DNA of 64,000 nt from Warburgia ugandensis (Eukaryota > Streptophyta > Magnoliopsida > Canellales > Canellaceae): the NCBI GenBank assembly GCA_035236585.1, contig CP141130.1, positions 33,057,501-33,121,500 on the forward strand. Direction: 5' to 3'. The notes under the pieces are model-generated. The model saw only the letters and a list, made by a program, of their open reading frames with translations. It had not been told where the DNA came from and did not search any database. Positions within the stretch are counted from its first letter, which is position 1, and every line of letters begins with the position of its first letter. The position numbers were made by a program, and so were the translations under genes. Of the stretch, positions 25,372 through 36,323 are shown one piece after another.

Positions 25372-25920
25372 ATGAAAGAGGTTGTTAGAGATGAAGTGCT
25401 TAAACTTTTAGATGTTGGCATAATATACCCCATTTTTTATAACACTTGGGTTAGCCTAGTTCAGGTCGTACCTAAAAAATTCAAAGTCGCAGTAGTTTTG
25501 AATGAGGATAAGAAACTGATCACCACTCGCATGACCACTGGGTGGAGAGTATGCATTGATTACCATAAACTAAACTTGGTCATGAGGAAAGATTACTTTC
25601 CTCCTCCTTTCATCGACTAGATGCTAGAATGCTTAACTAGTCATAAATATTATTGCTTTCTTGAGGGTTATTCCGGTTATAACCAAATTTCCATAACACC
25701 TGAGGACCAGGAGAAGACTATTTTCACTTGCCCTTTTGGGACCTTTGCCTACAGTCCTATGTCATATGGATTATGTAATGGTTCAGCTACTTTCCAAAGG
25801 TGTATGCCAAGCATTTTTATTGATATGGTGGAGTGGTTCTTGGAAGTGTTTATGGATGATTTTTAGTGTATGGATCATCTTTTGATAAATGCCTTCACCA
25901 TCTAAAGTTAGTTCTTACTA
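25372..25920 (+). pseudogene. Reverse transcriptase remnant of the gypsy element
   Basis: Recognisable blocks in order are EVLKLLDVGIIYPI, then WRVCIDYHKLN, then YYCFLEGYSGYNQISI, then FTCPFGTFAYSPMSYGLCN, then FMDDF, the counterpart of the catalytic YVDD. The first block sits in its usual place near the RT start. A stop at 25618-25620 divides two frames and another follows the DD motif directly. The GYSGYNQI block keeps the usual pattern. The domain is inactive because of stops. Confidence 0.9.
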
Positions 25921-26199
25921 GGTGTTAAGAGAAATTTTTAGTGCTGACTTGGGTGAAATGACACTTTATGATGCCAAGTCGCATGTGATCTCAACTAATG
26001 GAATAGAGGTTGATAAAGCCAAGGTGAACTTAATTGCTAACTTTCCTCCTTCTAGGAAGGTAAAGGAAATTTGCTCATTCCTTGGCACTCTGAGTTTTAC
26101 CAATTCCTCACTAAAGATTTTAGCAAATTCCCTAGGCCCTTACACAACCTACTTGTTAAAGAGGCTACATTTGACTTTGATGAAGACAACTTTTGAGTA

Positions 26200-26640
26200 G
26201 CTCAATGCAGAACTCACCTCTGCTCCCATTATTCGACCACCTGATTGGAGTGCACTATTCGAAATTGTGTGATGCCTCCGATTATGTAATCAATGCTATC
26301 TTGGGGTAACATTAGATAAACTTCTCCATATGATCTACTATGCTAGTAGAACATTGAATGGAACATAACTCAATTATTCCACTACAGAGAAAGAATTGCT
26401 AGTAGTTGTGTGTGCCTTAGACAAATTTCCATCCTACCTCTTAGGGTCTAAAATTATCATCTACTCTGACCATGCTACCTTGAAGTACCTTCTTTCCAAG
26501 AAGGATGCTAAACTTAGACTCACTTGATGGATTCTATTACTGTAGGAGTTTGGCATTGAGATCCATGATAAGAAAGGCTCCAAAACTTTAGTAGTAGATC
26601 ATTTATCTAGGTTAGCCATTCAATCTAATAATGAGTTCAG
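26200..26640 (+). pseudogene. RNase H remnant of the gypsy element
   Basis: Pieces include [17 protein letters not shown] (with the conserved E), then [19 protein letters not shown] (with the catalytic-type D and the DHAALKYLL pattern), then SKTLVVDHLSRL, the end of the RH domain in plant gypsy pol. Stops and shifts are frequent, for example after 26270 and at 26526. Intact homologues remove RNA from RNA-DNA hybrids. Confidence 0.85.
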
Positions 26641-27350
26641 CCTTATCATTGAGTCATTTCTAATTGAATTGTTGATGACTATCTCCTAGTTACCTTGTTA
26701 TGCCACCATTGTAAGCTATCTTGTCACTCATCAAATGCTAGATCAATGGTCCAAACAAGATAAGCATAAATTTCTTACCAAGGTCAAATGTTTTTCATGG
26801 GACAATCCCATTTATTCAAGTATTGTCCTCATCGGGTAATTAAGAGATGCATACTAGATAGCGAGCACCAACAAATCATCTCCTTTTTCCATGACCATGT
26901 ATGCGAGGGACACTTTAGTGCAAAGAAGAAAACTACAAAAATTTTGTAGTGTGGTTTCTATTGTCCCATAATCTTTAGAGATTCACTTGTTTACTGCATA
27001 GAATGTGTAAAATGTTAGCAAGTATGGAGTCTTAGTAAAAGAGATATGATGCCCCTCAATACTATTCTTATTATTGAGCCTTTTGATGTTTGGGGCATCA
27101 AATTTATAGGACCTCTTCCCAATTCCTTTGGTCACCCTTATATCCTTGTGGGAGTAGACTATGTATCCAAATGGGTGGAGGCCATAGCATGTAAGACCAA
27201 TGGCCACACAATAGCAGTCCATTTTTTTTAAGGAAAATATTTTTACATGTTTTAGTACTCCACGGGCCATTATTAGTGAATAGGGAAAACAAGTTTGTAA
27301 TAGTGATGGTGGAAAACACATTTATAATGAAGAAATATGGTGTCAACCAT

Positions 27351-27553
27351 AAAGTTGCTACCATATACATCCTTAGACTATTGGACAAGTAGAAGTGTCC
27401 AATAAAAAAATTAAGCGGATCTTTAAAAAGATGATAGTTAATCTTAGTCAGAAAGTTGCTACCATATACATCCTCAAACTATTGGACAAGTAGAAGTGTC
27501 CAATAAAAAAATTAAGCGGATCTTAAAAAGATGATAGTTAATCTTAGTCAGAA
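27351..27553. repeat. Tandem duplication of about 102 bp within integrase
   Basis: Two nearly identical copies run from 'aaagttgctaccatatacat' to 'gttaatcttagtcag'. They differ by one or two bases (ccttagact versus cctcaaact, and one T), so the duplication is younger than the gag one. Confidence 0.9.
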
Positions 27554-27600
27554 AAATTGATCACTGAGGCTAAGTGACGCATTATGGACTTGCCATATTG

Positions 27601-28471
27601 TTATCTAGTTCTACCATCACTCGCAAGTGGGATGTGGAAAGCATCCTTAAGACATTGTGTGGAAGCCCTTCCTAAGTGGTTTACAATGGAAGGTGGGGAA
27701 GAGAAGAAGAGATGGAGAGAAAGAGGAGAAAAGATGAAAAGAAAAGGAAAGATAGGGATCAAGAGTTCTTTTCTTATTGGTCCACCTATGCTTGCATATC
27801 TTGCTATGTGATAATCCATGTTTTTTCCTTCTAGTAATCCTTGAAAAACATGATTTTTACATGTGGATATTTTCATAGAAAGTTCCCAAAACTTGTGGAC
27901 CCATATTGGCTTGGCTTAAGTGAGTCAATTGGATATCTTTGATAGCTTTTAACTTGGTGGGTTCATAGCTTATTTGGCTTGGCATCTCCTAGCCCTTAGT
28001 GCATGACTCATATAGCTCAAGTGGCTTGTATGGCTTGAATTCTCATGCAAAGGTGATGGATTTTGCAGGGCCCATTCTAATCACCTTAAATTCTCTTAAT
28101 TGCTTCTAAGACTCATCTGCTTGCTTTGGAATGATCTTGATCCTTTCTTGGACTTTGAATTGATGGAAATTAGGTCTCGTCTCTCAAAGTTGATCTAGAT
28201 CATTGATTCTCATCTAAAGTGATCTCAACCATTGGATTATTCTCTCAATAACTACAAAATATTAAAAATCCTAAATAATACCTAGAAAATCATGAAAATT
28301 TACATACTTACTCTAGATTAGCTTCTGAATCTACAAAGTATCAAACCTTTAGATTATTAGTTTAGAAATGCATATGTCATGAATTTTAAAAAAAATCTAT
28401 AATAATGTCCTATAATTTATAACACATGGACTATTAATCGGGTCTTTTTATACAAAATTGAATACTTATTA
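27601..28471 (-). mobile_element. Internally deleted solo LTR, minus strand, inside integrase
   Basis: The minus-strand reading begins TAATAAGTATTCAATTTTGT, then 'ataaaaagaccc', matching the gypsy LTR start (tgataagtagttgattttgt). Its far part matches the reverse complement of the LTR region near 31800-31900 ('gtggaagcccttc'). Perfect copies of TATTG flank it (27596-27600 and 28472-28476), and joining across it restores the integrase reading. At 871 bp against 2.1 kb for the family it has lost its middle. Its ends no longer read TG/CA. Confidence 0.75.
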
Positions 28472-28960
28472 TATTGCATTCAAAAACCCTATAAGCACAT
28501 CACCCTACCATTTGGTCTAAGGAAAGGACTGTCATCTCCTAGTTGAACTCAAGAATAAAATATATTGGACCATTGAAAAACTTATTTTTGGCTTAAATAG
28601 TGCTAGGACCCATAGAAAGCTCCAACTTAATGAGTCAGACAAACTTTGGAAAGATGCATATGAGATTGCTAAAATACACAAGGACCGAATGAAAGCTCAT
28701 CATGATAAGGACATCTTGCCTAAGTCCTTCACACCAGGATAAAAGGTCCTCTTGTATAACTATAGGTTACATCTCTTTCCTAGAAAGCATAATTACCAAT
28801 AGACTGGACACTACATTGTTTGCACTGTTTGTCCTCATGGAGTAGTCGAGATAGAAAAGGATGGGGAGATTTTCAACGTGAATGGTCAAAGGTTAAAACC
28901 CTTTTTAGAATTATTCAAACTTGAAGTGGAGGATATTCTATTAGAGAATCCTATTTATTA

Positions 28961-30774
28961 GGACTCACTATTGTATGATCCATGACATCTACATTTATCA
29001 TGAGTCTGGCATGCATTCATCATTCTACTAATACTATATGTCTAACTAAAAATGTTAAACATTCATCTTCTACTAATACTATATGTTTAACGAAAGATGT
29101 TAAACTTAGTGCTCATTGGGAGGCAATCCAGCATTTTTAAAGTCTCATTTTTCTACATTACCTAGTCAGCATATAGGAGTCCTATGTTTAAAAACATTAG
29201 CGACAATGTTTAGCTCAGGTTGGGAGTGTAGAAATGCATGAGAATTCAGATTTTTCCTAATCTTTCATGCAAAAAAAAAAAAAAGTTTTAAAGTTTTTAA
29301 GGTCAAGTTCCTTTACTGTGATGAGAATCAGATTTTTCGAATCTTAGTATTTCTCCTACTTTAACTTATTGGTAGACACACATGTGATTATTTTTACATT
29401 TAATTCATGTTCTAAAGTATTTATGAAGTTAAATATTGGAACACACTTACACACAGTGCATAGTCTAAACAAGTAGACAGTTATGGTTGGAGACATTGAC
29501 GAGAATTAGTGGATACATATACCTGATAAGTATTAGAGACTATCATCTTTCTGATGGTTATATGTAATTCTAGATTTTCTTTAATGAACATCAACTTTGA
29601 AAGATCTTAGTATCTTTGTTTTAGTTAATTGCCAAGAATCACCAGTGGGAGTATTAACTTTCCTAAACATTTATTCAATCCAATAAGCTTTAAGGAACCT
29701 AGGAAATGATATAGGTCATTTTTGTTTTAGGCCAAATATATAAAACCTACCCAGTATATCATACCACTAGTTAGACCATTTAAGCCTCTCGGGAAGCCTT
29801 TCCTTTTTAAAACTTATCTACCTTAACCTAGAAACCCAGTTAAATATCCATTAGCTATAATTCAAAAATGAGTAGAGATGGTAGAAAAAAGTTTAAAAAT
29901 ATCAAAAGTCTAAGAAGTGAAAAAACTCAAAGTATTTACATAGGAAAAAACCTTCATTCAAAGAAATATAAAGCAAAATCCAAAAAGAATTATCATAAAA
30001 GAAAATTTGTGAACGAAAAGAAAGAAAAAATAGAAAAGATATTCACTTCAGTGCACTTAAAAGAGAAACTATCCAACATTCATTGAAGACATCTACTTAG
30101 TTAGAAAACCTTTTAATCCTTTTACCCTTTCTTTAGAACTAGTCCTAAACCTAAGTTTCATCCCATCTAAAGTCCTATCGATCTTAAGGTGGAAGATAGT
30201 ATTAATGAGGAAATAAATATTAAGGAATTAAGTGAACTATTCCTTCTGGTCTTGGTAATGACATCCATTCTTAGGTATCACAATTCTTTATAACATCTAT
30301 GCACATAAGCTTATGTGAACCATTAGTGTTGTTGGACTTGGTCACATAGTGAGAGGATTTTGTTTGACCATTTTCTGAGAGCTTCATTTTTAGTGTATGC
30401 CAAAGAGAAAATGAGGTCAAGACAAATTTTCTAATGGAGTATAAGCATTTCTATTTAGACTCTAAGATATAGTTGTAATAAAATGGTTTTGGAATGTGGG
30501 TAACTTGTAGAATTTTTCATTTGTATTTATTAAGTTTTTAAAACCAGCAGAGTATTAATGTACCAGAATTCTCTAAGAAAAACTAAGGAATTTAGCCTTA
30601 TTGAATTTTGTGGGTATACTCTACAAACCTTCATGAGGCTTAACTCATCTACTAAGGATAATTTAGGGTTTAATTGCTTGTTGCATATACTAAATGCAAT
30701 CATAAGTACCTACAAAAACAATAGTCATTTGTGTTTTAATAGTTTTTGCGTATTTTACTCGAGACTAGCAAAAT
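28961..30774 (+). other. 3' non-coding region of the gypsy element
   Basis: This is AT-rich sequence between integrase and the polypurine tract. It contains the motif 'cattgggaggcaatccagca' (29117) typical of Athila/Tat-like elements downstream of pol. It is collinear, in inverse orientation, with 5685-7350. A 72-codon Lys-rich open frame (29868-30086) is not recognisable and probably fortuitous. Confidence 0.6.
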
Positions 30775-30789
30775 GCTGGTCGGGGGGTG
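30775..30789 (+). promoter_or_regulatory. Polypurine tract of the gypsy element
   Basis: gctggtcggggggtg lies directly before the 3' LTR start TGATAAGTAG. It has a minus-strand counterpart at 5672-5684. Confidence 0.75.
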
Positions 30790-31492
30790 TGATAAGTAGT
30801 TGATTTTGTATAAAAAGTACCTAATTAGCAGTACATATGTCATACATTATAGGGCATTATTTTGAGAAATTTTCAAAAATTCATGACACATGCATTTCTG
30901 AACTAATAATCTATAGATCTGATATTTTGCAAGAGCAGAAGCTAATCCAGAGTAATTATATGATCTATCACAATTTTCTAGATACTAAATAGTACTTTTA
31001 TAGGTGTTAAAAGAATGATCCAATGGTCTAAATTGCTTTAGATTAAAATCAATTATCTAGACCAACATAGACAGACCAGGACCTGTTTTCGATCATTTCA
31101 AAGTTCAAGAGGGTCAAAATCATTCTAAAGCAAACATATAAGTTCAACAAACATTTGAAAAATTCAAGGTGACTAAAAGTGGGCCCATGCAAAACCCATC
31201 TAAAAGAGTAGTGGAATTCAACCACCTTTGCATGAGATTTAAACCTAGGCAAGCCACTTGAGCCACATGAGCCATGAAATAATGGGTAGGAGAAGTCAAA
31301 GCCATGAAAGGAAGCAACATAAGCCATTTGATTGCAAGCCAGGATGGGTCTACATGTTTTAAGGAAAAACAAGGTTTTTACAATTTGCAAAAAACCATGT
31401 TCTAAAGAGGAAAAATGGAAGGAAAAAGTGGACTCAATCAACATGGGTAGGTGGCATGCACATGTAGACCAATAATAGAAGAGACTTAACCC

Positions 31493-31524
<32 letters not shown>

Positions 31525-32890
31525 TCATAGTGGAACAATTATAAGGAGATTGCACACAAAATTTTGTGTGATATCCCCTTCTAATCCCCATCTTCCCAGT
31601 TTACTACTTTTCCCTTTCCTAGTTTCCACTTCCTAATCCCACTTTTTCATCTCCCATCTCTACCCTTATCTTTCTCCTTTCCCCCATTCTTATCCCTTCT
31701 TTTCTTCTTCGTAGGGATAGAATTTTAGCAAGAGTTATCTTTCTAGATGTGGTGAAGATCATATAAAATAATGGGGTTCTCAAAGCCATTCCCATCTTCA
31801 AGTTCCACCCATCCTTCCTTGTGGGTGCTCCACACCATCTTCAAAGGGCTTCTCCATGCAACTTTAAGGAGGGTTTTCCATGCATGGTTCCAGCCTAGAT
31901 TCCCATGCTATTTTGCTTCTATCTTTGCAAGGTTCTGTCCCTGTGATTTATGCACACAGCTTTTTGGTTCTTTTCCATGTTGATTTACTCTAGTTCCTTG
32001 ATCTAAGGCCATCAATCTCTTGTAGTGACAGCCAAGAGAGAGTAGTCTTTGGATCATCTTATTTCAGGTTAGTGATTCTTTGCTTTTCTCTATTTTCTTG
32101 GCTTACTTTGTTGCTTGTTCTTTTTGAGTTACTATTGTGTTTCATCGTCTTTGTTTCTCTTTAGGATTCATTCCCATCTTACTTTCATTCTCTCTTTGAT
32201 TATCTTTTGGGTTCACACGCATGCCATTGATGAGGGGTTGTTGGATTGCATGAGATACAGAAGATTGAAGTCAAGTTACATTGTTTACATGTTATTGAAA
32301 GATGCTCACACTTCTTGTGCATGTTTCTAAGTTTAAGATCATATTGTAAGTTGCAAACTATTCTTGTAAGGACTTAAATGCAATAAACAAGTTTTGTTAC
32401 ATGCACACTATTCTTCATTCATGCTTCTGTATCATGTATGCTTGGTACTCATGCTTAATTATATGTTTAGATTTTGTTACATTCATTGATCATGTTAGTT
32501 GTAATCTAAGATTACATCTTAGTTTTTAGGAAGTTTTTGAATTCTAATTTTAGGAAGTTATTCTAAATTTAGGTTTCTAAGTTATTCATGTTTCTAGTTT
32601 TGATTTAGTTTCTTATCTTGAATCGTGTTAGTTTCCTTTATTTTAAGAAGTTTCCTTTTAGTTTAAAATTTATGCATTTTTTATAATTCCAAGTTCTTTT
32701 AATTCCTATATTAAATCACAATCTAATCTCTTTTGGCTAGGATAAGTAATCTAAATAAGATTCCAATTGAATACAAATCTATGAGATTCTTTGTGGATCG
32801 ATCTCACTTGCTTGAAATCATACTACTTGGATTCGTGTGAATCATACTACTTTGATTGGTGCGCTTGCAAATACTTATTAGAACACACCA
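30790..32890 (+). repeat. 3' LTR of the gypsy element
   Basis: It is 2101 bp, starts TGATAAGTAG and ends GAACACACCA, followed by the target copy TAGTG. It aligns with 16441-21133 once the nested solo LTR is removed. It contains a C-run plus CT-run at 31489-31524. The minus-strand open frame over 31049-31591 is LTR sequence, not a gene. Confidence 0.88.
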
Positions 32891-32895
32891 TAGTG

Positions 32896-33302
32896 GTGAG
32901 ATGACTCAGTCAAAAAGTACACATGGTTTCGAGTAGACTCGGTGACCATTCTGAGCAACTTGGTGATCATTTTGAGTGGATGTGATCATTCAAAGTGATA
33001 TTTGTGAGCAACTAAAGAGGGCAGCCAGTGAGGATGGGAGCGAGATGCACTGATAGGCTTCTAAGTGTTATGGTTTACTCAATGACACATTAACGCTTTG
33101 ACTTAACAGAGAGTGTCGAGCAAGAGAGCAGCAACTCTTGCAAGAGAAACTATAGATAAGCGCAGATGGTTGATGGAGCCACTAGAAAGCACAAATAGTA
33201 ATTAAAGGGAGAGTTGGATCAAAGTTGTGCTTGTACTTTGGGGGAGCTAACTGAGTTGAAAGGATTTAGTGCATTCTCTTCACATGGGCATGGATGGGGA
33301 GA
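32896..33302 (+). other. Right part of the small LTR element's internal region
   Basis: It continues the 'gatgactcagtc' array from 16188-16440, then reads 'gagcaactaaagagggcagc' and ends in a purine-rich tract (catggatggggaga) before the right LTR. There is no coding sequence. The stretch 33003-33075 resembles 62207-62285 in an unrelated LTR. Confidence 0.6.
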
Positions 33303-33615
33303 TTATTGGGGTAGCCCAATGTGGTTTATACCCATGTGAGAGAGAAATCGTACATATGTGTAATGCCAGATTATTGTAAGAGTGAGTGAAAGTGATTGAG
33401 ACATAGAGAAGCAAAGGAGGATTGAGGGAGGCTTTTAGTCTTCCCAACCCTCCCCACTATGTAGTCTGATCAGACAATAGATTCCTTCTCTTCCATGGAT
33501 GTGGGCATGATAGCCGAACCAAGTATACTCGTTGTCTCTTTATGTGTGTGCTTCTCCTCATACATTATCTATCATGATTGTCAAATTTGCCAAATCGTGG
33601 TGGATCTGACACAAA
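33303..33615 (+). repeat. 3' LTR of the small LTR element
   Basis: It begins ttattggggtagccc, ends ctgacacaaa, and is followed by ATGTA, matching the bases before 14448. Confidence 0.75.
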
Positions 33616-33943
33616 ATGTACTTCTAAAAATTCTAAAAGAAAGAAGACTTCATTCTTCCTAATTTCTTACTACACAGACAACCTTTAAAGTCACAAATAT
33701 GAGGCCAAAGTTGCCTATTGGAAATAAACTTTAATTTCCATGAGCTTACGTAACTTGTCAGATGAGTTCAAGTGGGAGATAGAACATATTTCAGGAAGCC
33801 CCTGAACTCTATTTAACATCTACTCGGATCTGCTATCCGCTTGTTTCCTAGAACCAATTTAGACTTACATGAATCATGGTTGCAACCTTTTTGTAGATTT
33901 GCTCTCTAATTGAGACTTGTATGAGGTGATCTTTGTGACAACT
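33616..33943. other. Short spacer between insertions
   Basis: This is about 330 bp of AT-rich sequence between two insertions. No gene or repeat structure is recognised. Confidence 0.4.
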
Positions 33944-35489
33944 TGTGATGACTTGGGTTTTTCCATGCATTTTTAAATGCAAGATCTAAATTCCTAAGGT
34001 GGGATGCATCCTTATTTGAAAACCATTTTATGAAAACCATGCAATGTAGTGGAAAATCTTTTGTTTTAAACTTATTTTGAAAACCCCGAGTGTCATTTGC
34101 TTTCACAACAATCAAAGTAGTTTGTTGAAAAACTTTAGAAATCATAAATGTTTTTCCCCAGGTATATCTAGTCACAACACACAGCCCAACTGTAAATAAA
34201 TACAAATACATGTCCAAAGGGTAGAGGGTTTACTCACATGTATAGTTGTCTCCTTTGTTTATTCACTTGCTCGTAGCACTAATATCTCCTGAGGCATCTT
34301 CTATTTGTAAGTGGAACTATCCTGAAAAATGTTAAGGATAGGGTGAGTATATACTATACTCAGTAGGAGTCTATCACTACTAGTTTTATAATGCATGCTA
34401 TGTTTAAAATCATATGCTCTTTAAAACATGTGCATGTTCAAACAATCATAGTCAATATCGATATTAAAAACCACTGTCGAATTGGAATATTGACAACTTA
34501 AAGAATAGCATAATTCAAGTCGAAAGTATCATATATCATAAACATAATGATATGTATAAGATGCTCAATTGAATCCAATTCATGGATATATGGTATGGTC
34601 GACCAACCTCATGTCATGCCATATGCAATGCAAGTAAATCATCAAACCATAAGGTCCAACTATGCCCACGACCTCACCGCCATGTGGTCCCCGGGTACCT
34701 AGGGACATAATGTCATAGCCTCCACGGGGCATATGACACATCGACCCAGTGCCGTGACACCAGTGGTAGCCCCCTGTACCACATGCAGTCGACGTAGGGA
34801 CATGCCCTTTTTGGGCATGGTGCCCATCCCACCTAATAGTGATAGAGGCTGGAGGCCAACCCAGACCTCTTGGCATAGCGCCCATGAGCTTATTAGCCCA
34901 AATCATATCAGATCAAACCAGCAAAAACCTCTTTTTCAAAACCTGTCCTCTTTTGGGTCCCTCACAACTGCCTACCCAGCATCTTTTGGGCACTCCAACA
35001 TCTTTTGATAACCCTTAAGGACATGCAATTTTTCAAGAACTCAATGCCCACAAATCATGCAATATATGCAATTGTTTGCAAAACATGTCTATGCATAATG
35101 TATTTATCATATGTATACTGAATTAAGTCATGCTAAACAAGTTATATACTTATACTTAAAACATGCATTTTCAAAACAATCATGGCTCTTTTTAAAAAGT
35201 CTAGTAGCGATAGAGCGCCTACCTCAAAGTCTCCTAGAGTCACGTCCTTTATCACTCAACCCATCCTTGGGTCTCATTTATAAACTCCTGGATATGAATG
35301 GATACAAGGAATCCTTATTAATTTCAATCTATTTAGACATTAGATCATTAGATGTGCCTTTTAGGGTCCATGGGTCCTTGCCTAATTCATTGTTAGGCTG
35401 GATCCTATGATGTGGATCTACTATTCCATGGCTAACTCTATAAATTGTCCTCTAATCCTAACTTTAAAGTCTCATTGGGTCTGCATGTT

Positions 35490-35790
35490 CCAGTTTCCAG
35501 GACACCCGTGCATCCTGGTTGAACCGCGACCGCCTCACGTGCGTGCGACAAAGGCCGTGCCAGGGACCGCGTTTTGCATGCGCACATGCATGCTCAAGTG
35601 ATGCGCTATAACACGCATCATGGATGGCATCGCACGGATGCACCTTTGGTGTAGCATGGCGTGTCTCAACTCCCAGGGCACCCCGTGCATCCTGGTCGAG
35701 CCAGGACCCATGCCTCATGGCGCGTTTCAACTCCCAGGGCACCCCGTGCATCCTGGTCGAACCAGGACCCGTGCCCCATGTCACGCGCGC
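35490..35790. repeat. Minisatellite units in the GC-rich part of the LTR
   Basis: Two adjacent near-identical units of about 65 bp occur at roughly 35661-35790 (ctcccagggcaccccgtgca, then tcctggtcga). A more diverged third copy lies at 35495-35530 (ccaggacacccgtgcatcct). Confidence 0.8.
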
Positions 35791-36314
35791 ACCCAAAGGA
35801 TGCACCTGGGACAGTGTACGCACTGTCGTACGCCTGGAACCCATCCCTGGGACCCTGTCCCAGGCGTACGTGGAGCATGGCATCCCTGGGACGCCTTGTT
35901 CATGCAAGGCCTGCTAGAACCGGTCTTGGAGTGTTTTCCGGCCAGGAAATCCGGCTGGAAAACACTTGGGGAAAGACCAGATCCGGCATGGATCTTGGCT
36001 TGGGAAAGCAAGACGGAGAGAAGAAGTAAAACGGCTTACCTGGGCAGCCTGGGGACGCCTTGTTTCTCGGTGGTGCGTTTCCCTCTGCCGGAAACCTTTG
36101 TTGTCGGAACCCATGAAGGGGAAAACCCCAATGCCAGACTGGAAAGGAGAAGAGGGGGAATGGGGAGATGGGAACAGAATGGCTGGCCTGACTAGGGCCT
36201 GGCCATTGTTGGAAAATGCAAAGAGATGGGTTTGAGACGGGTTTCCGGTTTTTGCCCGAAACCCCAGTCCCAAAATCGCCGAAAAACCATGTTTTTGGAG
36301 AGGGGGAGATGGGG

Positions 36315-36323
36315 CTTTTATAG
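36315..36323 (-). promoter_or_regulatory. Candidate LTR TATA box
   Basis: The minus-strand reading is ggctataaaagcccc. It lies about 380 bp inside the LTR from its transcription-entry end, a plausible place for a U3 promoter. Confidence 0.45.

Larger units (their letters stand above)
26830..28960 (+). pseudogene. Integrase remnant of the gypsy element, split by a solo LTR
   Basis: The zinc-binding part is visible (HDHVCEGHFSAKK then CIECVKCQQ). The core follows with [12 protein letters not shown], where the usual catalytic Asp (G-I-D-F) is Lys, then [13 protein letters not shown] 103-bp tandem duplication (27351-27553) follows. The frame is then interrupted at 27601-28471 by an LTR and resumes with the C-terminal part: SPSHQ, then degenerate RLHLFPRK-like sequence, ending VNGQRLKPFLELFKLE near 28890-28925. 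Many stops are present. Loss of the catalytic Asp, two structural interruptions and stops make it certainly inactive. Confidence 0.87.
16441..32890 (+). mobile_element. Ty3/gypsy retrotransposon (Athila/Tat-like), degenerate, 16.4 kb including nested insertions
   Basis: Its LTRs are 16441-21133 (interrupted) and 30790-32890, flanked by a perfect TAGTG duplication (16436-16440 and 32891-32895). A primer-binding site of tRNA-Asp type follows the left LTR. Gag, protease, reverse transcriptase, RNase H and integrase follow in the gypsy order, then a non-coding stretch of about 1.8 kb and a G-rich polypurine tract. The DLGA-type protease, the primer type and the 'gggaggcaa' motif after integrase suggest the Athila/Tat branch; this is inference. 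All coding parts carry stops or frameshifts, and two tandem duplications damage gag and integrase. Two solo LTRs of related elements are nested within it. Confidence 0.9.
14448..33615 (+). mobile_element. Small non-autonomous LTR element carrying host-gene fragments, split by a nested gypsy element
   Basis: Two direct repeats (14448-14758 and 33303-33615) share about 311-313 bp, including 'tacccatgtgag', 'gagaagcaaa' and 'tgggcatg'. They are flanked outside by a perfect 5-bp duplication, ATGTA (14443-14447 and 33616-33620). A primer-binding site follows the left repeat, and a purine-rich stretch (catggatggggaga) precedes the right one. Without the nested gypsy element (16441-32890 plus one target copy) the element is about 2.7 kb, with an internal region of about 2.1 kb that has no gag or pol. 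It therefore depends on enzymes supplied in trans. The internal region instead carries fragments of two host genes. The LTR ends read TTATT...CAAA rather than the usual TG...CA, which is odd. Confidence 0.75.

Noticed and set aside
31049-31591. 180-codon minus-strand open frame
   Set aside because: It lies wholly inside the 3' LTR of the gypsy element, and the corresponding region of the 5' LTR is broken into shorter frames.
35464-36273. Overlapping open frames of 97-191 codons on both strands
   Set aside because: They lie in the GC-rich, repeat-containing part of a solo LTR. Several frames are open at once and none shows a domain.
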